A stretch of 64,000 nucleotides of DNA from Mesorhabditis belari (GCA_958450365.1 CAUEEP010000608.1:1-64000); one strand, 5' to 3'; numbered from the stretch's first letter, positions 30,458 to 42,420 are shown. Notes: generated by a model not told the origin, from the sequence alone. Numbers and translations are program-made.

Positions 30458-33400
30458 ATGACCCGTTTGCTTCTATTTGTTGGCCTCCTTGTCGCGCTGG
30501 TCGCTGCGGACTGTCCAGCCGATTGGCTCTACTCTAGATATTTGAATGGCAGCTGCTATAAGGTTTGAATGATTTTTATTTGGCAGTAAAATTGACTAAT
30601 AAAATTGAATGCAGATAAAAGGTTAAGTGTATAATCAAAATAAGCTAAAGAATCCGAATTCACAAATTTCAATCGGTTACAAATTGAAAGAATAATAATA
30701 TACCGTAAAAGCTGTAATAGTAGCCTCCTATAGGAGCGTCGTGTAGTCTAAGTTTACACTCAAATAACCGCTCTCTCGGCGCCCGGCATTTGTTTCAGCC
30801 CGCTTAGGTATTAAATTAAAGTAGAGAGGATGGGTGATTTTTTGAGATATAACACATATTTTTAGCATTACCCAGTGCATAGAGAAAGATGATTGAAAAA
30901 TGATGAAAAATCGGCCTTTTTTGCTACTTTTCAATCATCTTTCTCTATGCACTGGTTAATGCTAAAAATATGTGTTATATCTCAAAAAATCATCCATCCT
31001 CTCTACTTTAATTTGATACCTAAATGCTTTGAAACAAATGCCTGAGCGCCGAGATATGAGCGGTTCTTTGAGTGTAAACTTAGACTACACGACGCTCCTA
31101 TAGGAGGCTACTATCACAGCTTTTACGGTATGCTTTATTCAAAGGAACAAAGCGGTATGGACTTCTCTAAAATTAGACGCCATTTAATGTTATAAAAAGA
31201 TACAAATAAAAAGGTAGTTTGACAATTAAACAGTATTTTTGGACCCAATAGTGTGAAGTGAAAAGTTTTTGGGGAATAGTTAGCGGAAATCTTGAAATTT
31301 TTGAAATTATACTACAGCTAGTGAAAGCAAAATATAGAAGAGTGTTTATGTTTTTGTTTACGTTCAGGTGGTCACTCAAACAGGAGGATTGACGTACGAG
31401 GAAGCCGACGCGTTGTGCAAAGCGGCAAACAGTAACAGTCAGCTGGCGTCGATTCATTCGCCAGTCGAGGACCAATTTATCATCGGTTATGTGGAAATGA
31501 AAGTATAATGTTGCTCTTGTTTTAGACATCTCAGCAATGGCCACTACAACCTCGCAATACCAGACGCTTCTCGGGGGAAAACGAGTGAGGTTTTGCCTTC
31601 CATTAGCAGCTGTGCTAACAAGTCTATAAGCAGAAAAAAAATGGGTTTAGCTTTTAATTGTTAGTATAGAAGCCTAGTAGACTACTATAGAAGACTTATT
31701 GTAGAAGAGGGTTATTTTAGAAGACTAGTTAATACAATGAACTCCTATTCGTCTATTCACACGAGCTGATATTCACATAGATTCACAGGAACCATATTGG
31801 AACCATAACTTCTAGCATCCGAAATTTCTCAATTAAAGGTGGAAAACGGTTGGCAATGGTCTGATGGCACAGCCTTCGACTATACAAACTTTGCCGCCGA
31901 TGGGAACACGGGAAGGCAATGTGTTCAAGTGAATGCTGTCGAATATGCACTTACATGAGTCTTAGGTCTCGTCCAGTAAATCATCGAATCCAGAGTACGG
32001 ACAATGGAGCGACGCCGACTGTAACACCAAATTCTTGAACGCCGTCTGCAAAGCTATGACTGCCCAGTCGCCGACGAATCCAGCGACGAAGCCGGCCGAG
32101 TGCTCGCTGGGCTGGTACTACGATAGACGCTTCAACAGCTGCTACAAGGCATTTAGCTGAGCCAAAACTAAAAACGGAACTGCCCAAAATGTTATGTGCC
32201 ATCCAGATAAGATAATTTGTTTAAAAATTAACTGAATATCTTTACTGGAATCAGGTGATCAGTCGAGAGACCGTTGTTGACTTCGATCTAGCAAATTATC
32301 TAGATTCCCCCAAAATTAAATCGATTCAAACCGAAATCTGGATGTCACACTACATTTGGGTCATCATATTTTAGTCGTCATGTGCACATCTAGAGGAATT
32401 ATATTTTCAGGTCCGGCTATTCAATTAACTTCCAGGTGGTGACCCCAAATAGCAGTATTCTGGACTTCAACAGTGCAAACGAGGTCTGCCAGAACGCCAG
32501 CGCACAGCTAGCATCGATACACTCGGCAGAGGAGAATGAGCTGATTGTTGGTGGGTGGAATGGCGATAATGGGTGTCACAATGAAGTCCCAGATTTCTGA
32601 GCACTGATTTTGAACTAGAGGCTAACATTGAAAGCTGGCATTGAAATGATCCCTCGGCTTTCTCATAGCAAGCCAGGAATGGCCAGGAATCAAAGAAAAT
32701 CGGTGAAGCCGGGAATAAAATCCGCCACCATCCTCTTATCGGGCGACTGCACAGATCACTAGCAATCAGATCACTGCACACCAGCAATGATCTGATTGCT
32801 CTGTCTCAACTTGAGACAGAGCTTGAAACAGACTTGAGACTCTCAAGTCTCAAGCTTTGCTAATGTAATGCATAACATCTAATTTCAGCTCTCGCCAGCG
32901 ATCTTTCCCTTACGGTATCGGTCATTAGCTACCAAACTTTGCTTGGAGCACGACGAGTAAATCAAACACTTTTAAGAGTTGACTAAACTCAATTCAAGGT
33001 CGACAATACCTGGACATGGACTGATGGGACTCCGTTCGACTACAATAACATTCTCACCGATGCCGATTATAATTATATACCGTGCCTTCAAGTAAGAAAA
33101 GATGCGCGAGAAACCATTTCCTATAAGCTTCCAGGACATTAGAAACAAAAAATTAAAGAACAATTTGAATTGCTACTATCCGGATATCTCCCTATAAAGC
33201 CTTCCCATCATTTCTTCTAAAAGAGTGAAAAGCGAATGGGATTCTAGGAGCCATCAGCCATCAGCTTATCGCATTGATCTTTTGAAACCTTTCCAATAGA
33301 ACCACTAGTCAAAATCCTAGATAGGCTTTTTACCACTTTGAGATTCTATTAGAGAAAATGTGGCATTTGAATTCAAATTGTTGTCGATAAAGTTCTACGA

Positions 33401-33650
33401 CAATGTTTTATTATCTAAAGAACAAATTACAGTAAAATGAAAGCCCCTTTAGCTCTGGGCGACGAACACAACGTATTTTCCGCCGGGCAACTACAAGAAG
33501 TGGACTTACGCTTCGTGCTCTCTCAACTATTACAACTTTGTCTGCAAAATTGCACTGACCGATCCCGTGCCAGATTATAGCACAACCACCACAACCACTA
33601 CGATGCCAACTATGCGTCCGATTGGACGATTAGAGAAGAATCGTATATAA
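30458..33650 (+). CDS. Secreted protein with two C-type lectin domains, right copy
   Basis: Exons include 30458-30562, 31368-31485, 31526-31584, 31839-31928 and one from 31966 ending at CTACAAG near 32150, followed by a second set with the same structure. A signal peptide of about 17 residues precedes DCPADW. CTLD1 shows EADALCKAANSNSQLASIHS, WQWSDGTAFDYTNF, QWSDADC and NAVCK; CTLD2 shows SANEVCQNASAQLASIHS, WTWTDGTPFDYNN, YKKWTYASCSLNYYNFVCK; the tail is TTTTTTTMPT. Typical Ca-binding EPN/QPD triplets are not visible, so sugar binding is uncertain. The intron after the CTLD2 start has donor AAG|GC instead of GT. It is divergent from the left copy, and both look intact. Confidence 0.83.
30701..31130. 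mobile_element. Fold-back MITE, TACCGTAAAAGC family, copy 3
   Basis: Same palindromic element as at 17374-17808, in intron 1 of the right lectin gene. The ends are TACCGTAAAAGCTG and its reverse complement. Confidence 0.88.
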
Positions 33651-33954
33651 CAATTTAAACAACTGTTTTCGTTTTCTATTTCTATCCTCTTTCTCAATCA
33701 GCTAATCCCACTGTCTAATAAAAATTAACTAGCAAAAAGATCTAAAAAACAAAACAAAATCAAAGTTTCTTTAAGATAAAACTTGTAAAAACCTAAAGAT
33801 AACGTAAACTTATAAAATAAAATTTTCGAAATTCTGACTTTCATCTTCAATTTTCTGGTTAGGCAATCTTCTTGCCAAAAGCCAGTCAATTGTTAGTTCG
33901 GTTCTCGATGTTCACCAATAAATTCCGTGATAATCTATGTACGGTTACAATACA

Positions 33955-34275
33955 TACCGTAAATACTGTAATAGTACCCCAACCCCCTCGTACAGTCGCG
34001 TAGTCGCGAAAGTTCCTTAGTATTTCATCTTTTTCAAAGCGCCCGTACTTTCAAAAAATGTGTCTTTGGTATCAAAAAATAGCTGAAATTCAGAGCTATT
34101 TTTTGATACCTAAACGTGCATTATAGCATAAACCAGTGTCGAGAAACACTCGTTCAAAGCTAGACTACGCAACACTCCGCACCTTTTTTCACTTTTTTCA
34201 AAGCGCCCCTACTTTCAAAAAATGTGTCTTTGGTATCAAAAAATAGCCCTGAATTTCAGCTATTTTTTGATACCC
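33955..34275. mobile_element. Fold-back MITE, TACCGTAAATACTG family, copy 2, truncated
   Basis: The left end is complete (TACCGTAAATACTGTAATAG). The right part runs into a second partial copy of the same element (CAAAGCGCCC repeated) and ends without the terminal repeat. It lies exactly between the right ends of the lectin and LIM duplications. Confidence 0.7.
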
Positions 34276-34280
34276 TCGTT

Positions 34281-34610
34281 AATGTTTTATTGAGCTAGCT
34301 GAGATATAACTAACAATCCTTGTTAATGTTTTGTTGAGCTAGCTGAGATATAACTGTTGCAGTGCCGCAACGCTAAAAACACTCTAAAAATATCACTAAT
34401 ATATTAAGCGAATTTGATTAACCCAGAAGATGCAAAACAAAACAAAAAAACACGCGTAAAATAGGTTCTGGCTCCTTCCCCAAACTTTATTAGTACCAAC
34501 AAGATTATATCTTTACCTGGAAGAACTGTCAAATTGTGCAAATTATACGTGTCTTTGCAAAATGCATAGCTTAAGACATAGTTTAGGTTTAGCGAAAGTA
34601 CAAAAGATTA
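34281..34610 (+). repeat. Direct repeat, copy 1 (also 36.24-36.59 kb)
   Basis: GTTTTATTGAGCTAGCTGAG..., CGTAAAATAGGTTCTGGC and GACATAGTTTAGG occur again in intron 3 of the LIM gene in the same orientation. A part (TTGCGGCACTGCAAC) is also at 20.23-20.30 kb in reverse. No coding content. Confidence 0.7.
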
Positions 34611-35187
34611 GATTAAGTTAAGATTAGAATCATGATTGCATAATCGTCACGTGGTTGGCAAGCCTCGTTTATGTTCAGAAAGATCTGGGGTTCAATTCCG
34701 TTTATGAAAAATGATGCTTCGAAGGTCCAAAGTTTGTAGGAACTAAAAAAACGCAATATGGAACTGATTTTCAATATTTTAAACATTTCGGAATATTTTT
34801 GACCTTTCTAACATTGTAACGATTGAAGTATCTGTTTCTATGATTCGAAAGTGAATATGCGTGAAATTGAGACTTTGAAATTTTCGAGAAAAAACAATAG
34901 AAGAGAATTGATGTTCACCGAGTGAGTCAAAAAAACAAAGAATGATTGTGATTGACATGGAAACTTCTCAAAATGCTAAATTTCCATCAATTTACAATTA
35001 ACTGGGAGGAAAATTTGCATATTGACGGGTGCAAAATGAAATCATTCTTTCATTTCACATTCTCCGGCTTCTCCGGCTTCGTTTTTCAGGTGATTTTATC
35101 AATTCCAGCATCTTATTTCTAAATTTTAGAACTTCTGCTCACAAAATTCAAATTCTTGTTAAAATTTTTGACATTGCTTTGTTTAGA

Positions 35188-37437
35188 ATGGCACAACCGA
35201 ATCGCCAGGAGCGTGGCAAGCTTTATCGAGGAAATTGGGTGAGTTGTTGTTGGTTATTGTTGGTTGTTGTTGTTGGTTGTTGTTGTTGGTTGTTGTTGTA
35301 GCTTGTTGTAGCTTTATCGAGGAAATTGGGTGAGTTGTTGTTGGTTGTTGTTGTTAATTTAAATAGAAACATTGACTTTTGCGGTTAATTTTGCGAGTTG
35401 CGGTTAATTTTAATAGAAACATTGACTAAATGGTTGTTTTATGCGTAATATTCTGACCAAAAGGGTGAATTTATTCAATTTTAGAACTATTTAGCAAGCT
35501 AAAATTGTCAGAATTTCTTTTTGTCAGCATTTTCTTGAACTTTTTTCTTTTCAGGATGCATTGAATTTCGACCGACGTGCCCCCGAATTCTTCTGGGAGA
35601 TTTTCTGCGCTCAATGCGACAAAGCAATTACAAGATATTACATTATTGAGGTTAGCTTTTGGTTGTTTATCGTCAACAACTGGATTAGAAAAAGATAGTT
35701 CTTGGATTTGTGCTTGACTTTGAAAGTTTTTTTGAACCTTTTTGCATTAAAAGTTTACAAGTTTAATGATTGACGAGTCAAGTTAGCACAGTTAGCTTTT
35801 TCTAGCGCTTAAATCCAGATATCCTTTCTTCAATTTTCTTTTTAGCGTCAAGTGGTGCAAGTCTGGGATGATTGGTGGCACGACGATTGCTTGAAATGCA
35901 CGAAATGCGAGCTCCGACTTTTATCGCAAAATGGAAAGGGCGATGAGAATGGAAAAAGCGAGGTGAATGTGAAGCTCGATTTCACTGAGTGAGTTAAAAT
36001 TGTTGTTGATTGAGAAACAACCTAGAAGTTTGCTATGATTTGCTTTGGTCAGATCGTTCTTTCTAATCGAATAATCATAACTAAATGTGAAACAAGATGA
36101 TACTAATAAGGTTCGCGCGGGGCGCTATGATTTGCTTTGGTCAGATCGTATTTTTCGACCGTTTTACCAACGTTATTTCATTTCTTCCGGGGGTAATCAA
36201 ATATGCTGGATCTATTGGTGATATTTTTAGAAAGTTTTGAACAATCCTTGTTAATGTTTTATTGAGCTAGCTGAGATATAACTAACAATCCTTGTTAATG
36301 TTTTGTTGAGCTAGCTGAGATATAACTGTTGCAGTGCCGCAACGCTAAAAACACTCTAAAAATATCACTAATATATTGCGTATTTGATTAACCCAGAAGA
36401 TGCAAAACAAAACAAAACAAAACAAAAAAACACGCGTAAAATAGGTTCTGGCTCCTTCCCCAAACTTTATTAGTACCAACAAGATTATATCTTTACCTGG
36501 AAGGACTGTCAAATTGTGCAAATTATACGTGTCTTTGCAAAATGCATAGCTTAAGACATAGTTTAGGTTTAGCGACAGTACAAAATATAGACGTAGTAAG
36601 CTTTTCTAATGAAATTTGAATTGATATTGGCTAGTCGGGGTTTAAATTAGTCAAAAAATCTAGCCAGCTTCACTTAGTTAGCTTTTAAAAAGCGATAAAA
36701 CAAGTAATTGTTCTTTTCCAGATACCCTGCCGTTTTTGTAATTGTTCTTTTCCAGATACCCTGCCGTTTTTGTAATTGTTCTTTTCCAGATACCCTGCCA
36801 ACTCAAAGAAGCCGATCTGTTGTGAGTGTTACGGAAAAGAAATGAATCCACAATGTGCCGGTTCGTTGTACAAAGAATGCTAAACTTTCTTGACTTTAGG
36901 ATGCACTCTTTCGTTGGATCGTTTCGTGTACAAAGCGCTTGGCAAGATGTGGCACGATTCATGTTTCACGTGTCGGCGCTGCTTTCGTCCATTTCCTGGT
37001 AGGGTTTTGGATTGGCTTGTCTGCCGATACACTGGAATTAACTACAGCTAGTCAAAATTCTATTAGTTCACTATTTTATTGACAAAGAAAGTTTTTTTTT
37101 GTTTAGAAAAGAAGTTCTACGTGCTTGATGGGAAACCCTATGACATTGAATGCTATCATTTGGAGAATTTTGGAAAACAGGTATTGCTTTATGGGTTGCT
37201 GACAATTGCTGACAATTGCTGGCAACAATTGCTCAAATGACATTATTTTAATGTCATTTGAGCAATTGTTTTGAGATAAATCCAATTATGAATGTTTACA
37301 AGCTGATGATAAGCTGATTAAAAGCTGATTTTTTAAAATGTCTCCGGTTTACTTTAACTTTTCAGCTTGAAGAGCCCACTCGTCTTTCTGTGCATGATTG
37401 GCTGAAGAAGAACGCCGAGACGACAATCATCGACTAA
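35188..37437 (+). CDS. LIM-domain protein
   Basis: Seven exons (35188-35238, 35555-35650, 35846-35988, 36790-36860, 36900-36998, 37107-37180, 37366-37437) join in phase to about 201 residues. LIM1 begins CAQCDK and continues WWHDDCLKCTKC, then CCECYGKEM; LIM2 begins CAGC and continues WHDSCFTCRRC, then GKPYDIECYH. These are the zinc-binding Cys/His sets of two LIM fingers, which mediate protein contacts in cytoskeletal or nuclear complexes. A short C-terminal tail SVHDWLKKN follows. No signal peptide. Intron 3 is enlarged by a repeat and ends in three tandem copies of its own splice acceptor. An AG directly before the ATG suggests trans-splicing. A truncated mirror copy lies at 19.0-19.6 kb. 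Confidence 0.85.
36242..36590 (+). repeat. Direct repeat, copy 2, in LIM intron 3
   Basis: Near-identical to 34281-34610 in the same orientation. It is preceded by a short duplicated piece CTATGATTTGCTTTGG (36033 and 36126). Confidence 0.7.
36702..36799 (+). repeat. Three tandem copies of a splice acceptor (34-bp unit)
   Basis: TTGTTCTTTTCCAGATACCC recurs three times, each with polypyrimidine tract, CAG and the first codons of LIM exon 4. Only use of the last copy avoids adding sequence between exons 3 and 4. Confidence 0.9.
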
Positions 37438-37619
37438 TAAAACTTAAATGGGAAATTTTTACACATGAATATCTAGTTCTTCACTTTTCATTTGTAAATT
37501 ACGAATCTATCGTTGAAAGCTCATTTTTGTAAATGTTGATGTGTAATAAAATGTGTGCAAATAGAAATTTAGAGGAAAGGTGACGATTCTTTTTTGTACA
37601 TTTGTAAGCGTCTTATACT

Positions 37620-38290
37620 TTTCGTTTGATAAAGTTAGAGCCGTGCTCGGAGAAGGTTGGTGGTAACTAAAATTGTATATTGGAGTTGATTTGTCAAAAC
37701 AACTTGAGATCTCAATACAACAAGGACTAAATATGGTAAAGTTGTTCCAAAAGCTAACAACCAGGATTAGAGCTAACTTCTAGCTGGCTTGGATTGTCCA
37801 GAGCTAGACCTAGCTGGCTTGGGTTGTTCAGAGCTAGACTTAGCTGGCTTGGATTGTCCAGAGCTAGACCTGGCTGGCTTGGGTTGTCTAGAGCTAGACT
37901 TGGCTGGCTTGGATTGTCCAGAGCTAGACCTGGCTGGCTTGGATTGTCCAGAGCTAGACCTGGCTGGTTTGGATTGTCTAGAGCTAGACCTGGCTGGCTT
38001 GGATTGTCCAGAGCTAGACCTGGCTGGCTTGGTTTGTCCAGAGCTAAACCTGGCTGGCTTGGATTGTCCAGAGCTAGACCTGGCTGGCTTGGGTTGTCTA
38101 GAGCTAGACTTGGCTGGCTTGGATTGTCCAGAGCTAGACCTGGCTGGCTTGGATTGTCCAGAGCTAGACCTGGCTGGCTTGGGTTGTCTAGAGCTAGACT
38201 TGGCTGGCTTGGATTGTCCAGAGCTAGACCTGGCTGGCTTGGTTTGTCCAGAGCTAGACCTGGCTGGCTTGGGTTGTCCAGAGCTAGACC
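37620..38290. repeat. 30-bp tandem repeat with flank, right copy (inverted)
   Basis: Reverse complement of the array at 28.72-29.13 kb, here about 17 units at 37777-38287, with the shared flank 37620-37765 (CCGTGCTCGGAGAAGG). Unit variants differ from the left array, so the two have expanded separately since duplication. Frames are open on both strands because the unit has no stop. Confidence 0.9.
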
Positions 38291-38309
38291 AGGGCCCGGT
38301 TCCATCAAC

Positions 38310-39125
38310 TGCTAAATTTAGCGAAAAGAGCTAGAAATCGTTAGCTTCGCAAAGTTAACTTTGAGACTTCGAAACTTTGAGATCTATATATTGTATTCCA
38401 AATTATTGAAACAAAGTTTGTTCACTTGCATCGGTCAAATAGGTGTAAAACTTTTCATCAGTTCTTCATTTGTCTTGTCATCTATCCCCATTGTGTTTTC
38501 AGTTGTCCGAAATAGTCGTCTTGGTTTGCGCCAGTGTACATCTCCTAAGAAAAACGCTTTTCAGTTTTATCTAGAACGTTTTCTTTGACTTCTTGTTTTT
38601 CTGCAATCAAATTACGATCTTACGAGCAATCTTTCAAATTAGTTTACCTTTCCGTGAGCATTCGTAACAATATGGCTGTAATTGAGTGGTTTCGTTTGTC
38701 CCACAATACCTCCGCGACCAAGTATGCGCAATCTAAACGAAATGTTAGCAGTAAATGGGTTTTCTTGGATTAGAAAATTAGAAATTAGAAGAAACATCTC
38801 AACTTACCTAGTTTTTACCAATTTCTCTCGTAAAATCCCCTTTGAAAGCTTAAAGATTTGTCGATTACAACAAAACATCATGAAAGTAAAGAATAAATAG
38901 TGCCTGAAAGTTGATAAGTTTTGTAAATTGAAGTAAATTAAAAAGAAACTACAAAGCTAAAAGCAAATTTATCGTTATCCCCAGAATATTTCGAATCTTC
39001 CACGAGTTTGTCCGCTGATGCCAATAAAAAAGAATTGAATATAGAATATTGTTGAAAGTTGTGTGCAGAATGTAGATGAGAATGATCTGTTGTTGTTGTT
39101 TAAGGGTTACTTTCTCTTTTGTTTG
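38310..39125. other. No gene supported
   Basis: Several 60-75-codon frames are present (for example 38361-38588), but none has splice context, a domain or a paralogue in the window. Confidence 0.35.
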
Positions 39126-39615
39126 GGGAGTGGGACAAATGCGACCTTTTTTTTTTGCGCACCCGGACGTTCGCGCACCTTTTTTTCCGCACCTTGCCCA
39201 TTAGCGCACCTTTTTTCGCGTTTTAAAAAAGGTCTAAAAAGCTAATATTAACCAATTTCTATTCCAAAAGTTGTTTTTCTAGGTAGTTTTAGGGCGTAGA
39301 ATCGAAATTTTGGCATATCAGAGCTTGTGGAGCCAATTTGAAAGACAAAACGGCTAGATCAAATTACAGAAAATTGTCGATTCTTCTCTTTGTATAACTC
39401 GGTCCGTTTGTTTCCACAAGCTCTGATATGCCAAAATTTCGATTCTACGCCCTAAAATTACCTAGAAAAACAACTTTTGGAATAGAAATTGGTTAATATT
39501 AGCTTTTTAGACCTTTTTTAAAACGCGAAAAAAGGTGCGCTAATGGGCAAGGTGCGGAAAAAAAGGTGCGCAAATGTCCGGGTGCTCAAAAAAAGGTCGC
39601 ATTTGTCCCACTCCC
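39126..39615. mobile_element. Fold-back element, GGGAGTGGGACAAATGCGAC ends
   Basis: A nearly perfect palindrome of about 490 bp. The left end GGGAGTGGGACAAATGCGAC, then GCGCACC(C)GGACGT, GCACCTTGCCCATTAGCGC and TTTTAGGGCGTAGAATCG all recur in reverse on the right half. The end sequence is related to the 21728-22581 element, so both belong to one family with different interiors. Confidence 0.82.
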
Positions 39616-39689
39616 TCTGTTTGTGAAAATTTGTGACTTTTTTTGTTTTAAGGAGGCAGATCGGTGCGAAAAACTACGGAAAAACAAAG

Positions 39690-39850
39690 ATTGTATGGTA
39701 ATCCGAGGGTCGAGGGTTCGATTCCGGGTCAAGTAATTTTTTTTCCAAAAAAATTTTTGCTAAAAAACAATTCTATTGCATTCTAGGATAATTTTTAAAG
39801 CTGATTCCGAAAAACATGGTTTCAGCATAGGTTTCCTACAAAAAAAAACA
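39690..39850 (+). repeat. tRNA-derived SINE-like repeat, family S1
   Basis: A box-B-like GAGGGTTCGATTCCGGG (39717-39733) is followed by a tail with GCTAA, TCTAGGATAATTTTTAAAGC and CATAGGTTTCCTAC. The same order of motifs follows the box B in the 51.4-52.3 kb palindrome and, degenerate and reversed, at 50.6-50.8 kb. Confidence 0.55.
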
Positions 39851-39879
39851 AATAAAGTCGATTTTTTGAAATTTAGAGT

Positions 39880-40703
39880 TAACTTCACAAGGGAACCACA
39901 TCTACTTATGGACGCCGATTGCCCTCAAAATTGGTGGATAGATAGAATCAACTCTGGGGAACAACATATCAAAAGTTCAGCTCCAAAGCTCCAAGATTAC
40001 GGTAGTTATAGTGTTTTTGGTAAGATATAGGAGACCATTCTCTCTCCGCAACGATATTGGGCCTAGTTAGCACAGTGGATTCACTATTCAGGTGGTCTAG
40101 TGGTAGTGCTTTCGGTTACAAAGCAGATGCTCTCGGGTTCGACTCCTCCTTTGAATTGTTTTTGTTCGATTTTGTTTAAATGCTGCAATCAAAACAATAA
40201 AAATTAAAAATTAAAAAATTTTAAACAGGAAACAATGGTTATAATGTTATTATACAAACCGCTATCCTATTATACATCCCATTCGTTTTGGGCACACGAT
40301 TTAGACTTAAATCATGCGTTTAGATTAAGTTTAAGATATTTTTACGCAATATTTTTGGACTAAGTGTAGATAGGAATATGCATCAAGTAGATAAAACAAT
40401 ATTATAATTCCAAAATTGTTCCAAAGGTCCAAAGACGGACTCGAACCCGAGAGCATCCGATTTGCAACTGAACGCACTACCATCAGACCACCTGACAGTG
40501 AATCCACTGTGCTAACTAGGCCCAATATCGTTGCGAAGAGAGAATTGTATCCTATATCTTACCAAAAACACTATAACTACCGTAATCTTGGAGCTGGACT
40601 TTTGATATGTTGTTCCCCAGAGTTGATTCTACCAATCCACCAATTTTGAGGGCAATCGGCATCAGATCGGCAATCGGCAAGTAGATGTGGTTCCCTTGTC
40701 AGT
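39880..40703. mobile_element. Fold-back element with tRNA-like arms
   Basis: The left arm (39880-40165) and right arm (40425-40703) are inverted copies containing GGGAACCACATCTACTT, CCGATTGCCCTCAAAATTGG and GATATTGGGCCTAGTTAGC. Each arm includes a tRNA-like stretch with box A (TGGTCTAGTGGTAGTGC, 40097) and box B (GGTTCGACTCC, 40132); on the right arm it is read in reverse near 40430-40495. The loop of about 260 bp is unrelated. A frame of 64-84 codons through it is fortuitous. Confidence 0.7.
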
Positions 40704-40864
40704 AAAACGGCTGCAAAAACTTTAAAAGTTGATGAATCAACAAACGGTCTTTTCCATTCAATCCGCTAGATAATTAGCTTTCGAATGAGCTTCTAGACGA
40801 TCAAAATGGATAAGTTTAAGACCGTCGGTGAGACGTCGGTAAGTTTAAGACCGTCCAAAAATCG

Positions 40865-40895
40865 GTGGAAACTTTCTCCCCAACCCAATAGATGA
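40865..40895. mobile_element. Fragment of TTGGGTTGG MITE end
   Basis: TTTCTCCCCAACCCAATAG is one end of a MITE like that at 7700-8221. It lies just past the last recognisable exon of the Sre-like receptor. Confidence 0.5.
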
Positions 40896-41589
40896 TCCAG
40901 TCAGGAAAGAAACTGATCCTATTGAATTTACCTTCAAATCCTTATCTAATATGATTTTCTTATTGTCTTCTTACAGGCATTGCTTTTGAGTTGACGGTCA
41001 GTTGATATCGTTTGCTGAGTGTCCATCCGGTCTTATAAAGTCGCCGCTTTCGTTTCTCATTTTCTCGGGTCATTAGAACACCAACCTGAATGCATAAAAA
41101 AACTCATTTTTTTAATGTTCACTTACAAATCCGGATACTAGAGAAACAGCAATATCTACTAAATTTGCGAAGCTCTTCTCAAAGAAGGGTAAATCTGAAA
41201 TGATCACCTGGTAAAGGTTGTTGAAATTTCTAGTTTAAAAGACTTACTGAAAAAGAAACTATATGTAAACCCTAGAGTCACAGCGATACCAAAAATCATT
41301 AGTCCGATAAAAAACGGTCGATAGAAGTGATGCTCATACGTGGCAAAATAGAGAGTGGCAATCGTTCTTTCAATCATTACACCAACTAGGCCGGCTGAAA
41401 GAGTTAAGAGTTCGAATTCTGATTCCAATTCAGATTCCAACTAAGATTCCAACTCAAATCTTACCGACGACAAGTGTAATTATGTAGATGCGAATAAACG
41501 ATGCTATTAAGAAAGGAACTGGACACGTTTCAATAGCTGAAAATTTGTGACTTTTTTTGTTTTAAGGAGGCAGATCGGAAAAACTAGGG

Positions 41590-41880
41590 GGGGGGGGGCT
41601 AGGGGGATCGGCCTTGGGAACCAGTTGCGGTATGCGGTAAAACATATGGGTGTGGTTACCTATAGCACTCAGTTCAGGGAAGATATCCCTGACTCATCCC
41701 TGACTTTTCCCGAACTCATCTGCTGTCCCTGTCGACAAGTTTGGATCTCAATCCCCTAGGGGACCGGTCTTGGGAACCAGTTCACCATATGGGTTACCTA
41801 CAGCACTCGGTTCAGGGAAGATATCCGACTCATCTGCTGGATTCGAACCAGAGACTAACCGAGCCCAACGTTGCTTAACT
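41590..41880 (-). repeat. tRNA-derived repeat S2, two tandem copies
   Basis: Copies at about 41594-41700 and 41757-41875 share GGGAACCAGTT, GGTTACCTAYAGCACT and CAGGGAAGATATCC. The second keeps a box B on the minus strand (CTGGTTCGAATCCAGCAG). It lies in receptor introns or flank. Confidence 0.6.
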
Positions 41881-42239
41881 TCAGGATGATTTAGGTGTAG
41901 AAATGCTCCTCAGAATTTCAGCTTCAAAATATTGTAATTTCAGCCTGGGTTTTAGCTGAAAAATGGAGCTTTTTTGTAAAGTTTGAATTTCGATAGAAAT
42001 GCTAATTTTGAGTTTCGAAGTAAAGTATTGAAGTAAAGTGTTGAAAATAGGTAATAGTTTTATGGGGATGATAATGGTTACGATGATAATGATTTATTTT
42101 GCACACACAATTTATACATCAAGATCTAGAGAATATTCTAACGTTTGTGAGGATGGGACGATGTAGGAGACGATGTAGGAGAAGGCTACCCGCTTTATAT
42201 AAGCTTGCGCTTTAGACAAGTCTACCCATTTGACTCCCA

Positions 42240-42420
42240 ATCCAAATTGGAAGGGGATCTAGGAAGGGGCCTAGGGGATCGGTTTTGGGAATCAGTTCAC
42301 CATATGGATGCGGTTACCTGCAGCTCGGTTCAGGGAAGATATCCGACTCATCTGCTGGATTCGAACCAGAGACTAACCGAGCTCAACCAGACTAACCGAG
42401 CTTAACTTGGGAGATCTGAC
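42240..42420 (-). repeat. tRNA-derived repeat S2, third copy
   Basis: Same unit as at 41.76 kb, with TTCACCATATGGATGC, CAGGGAAGATATCC and CTGGATTCGAACCAGAG (box B in reverse). Confidence 0.65.
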
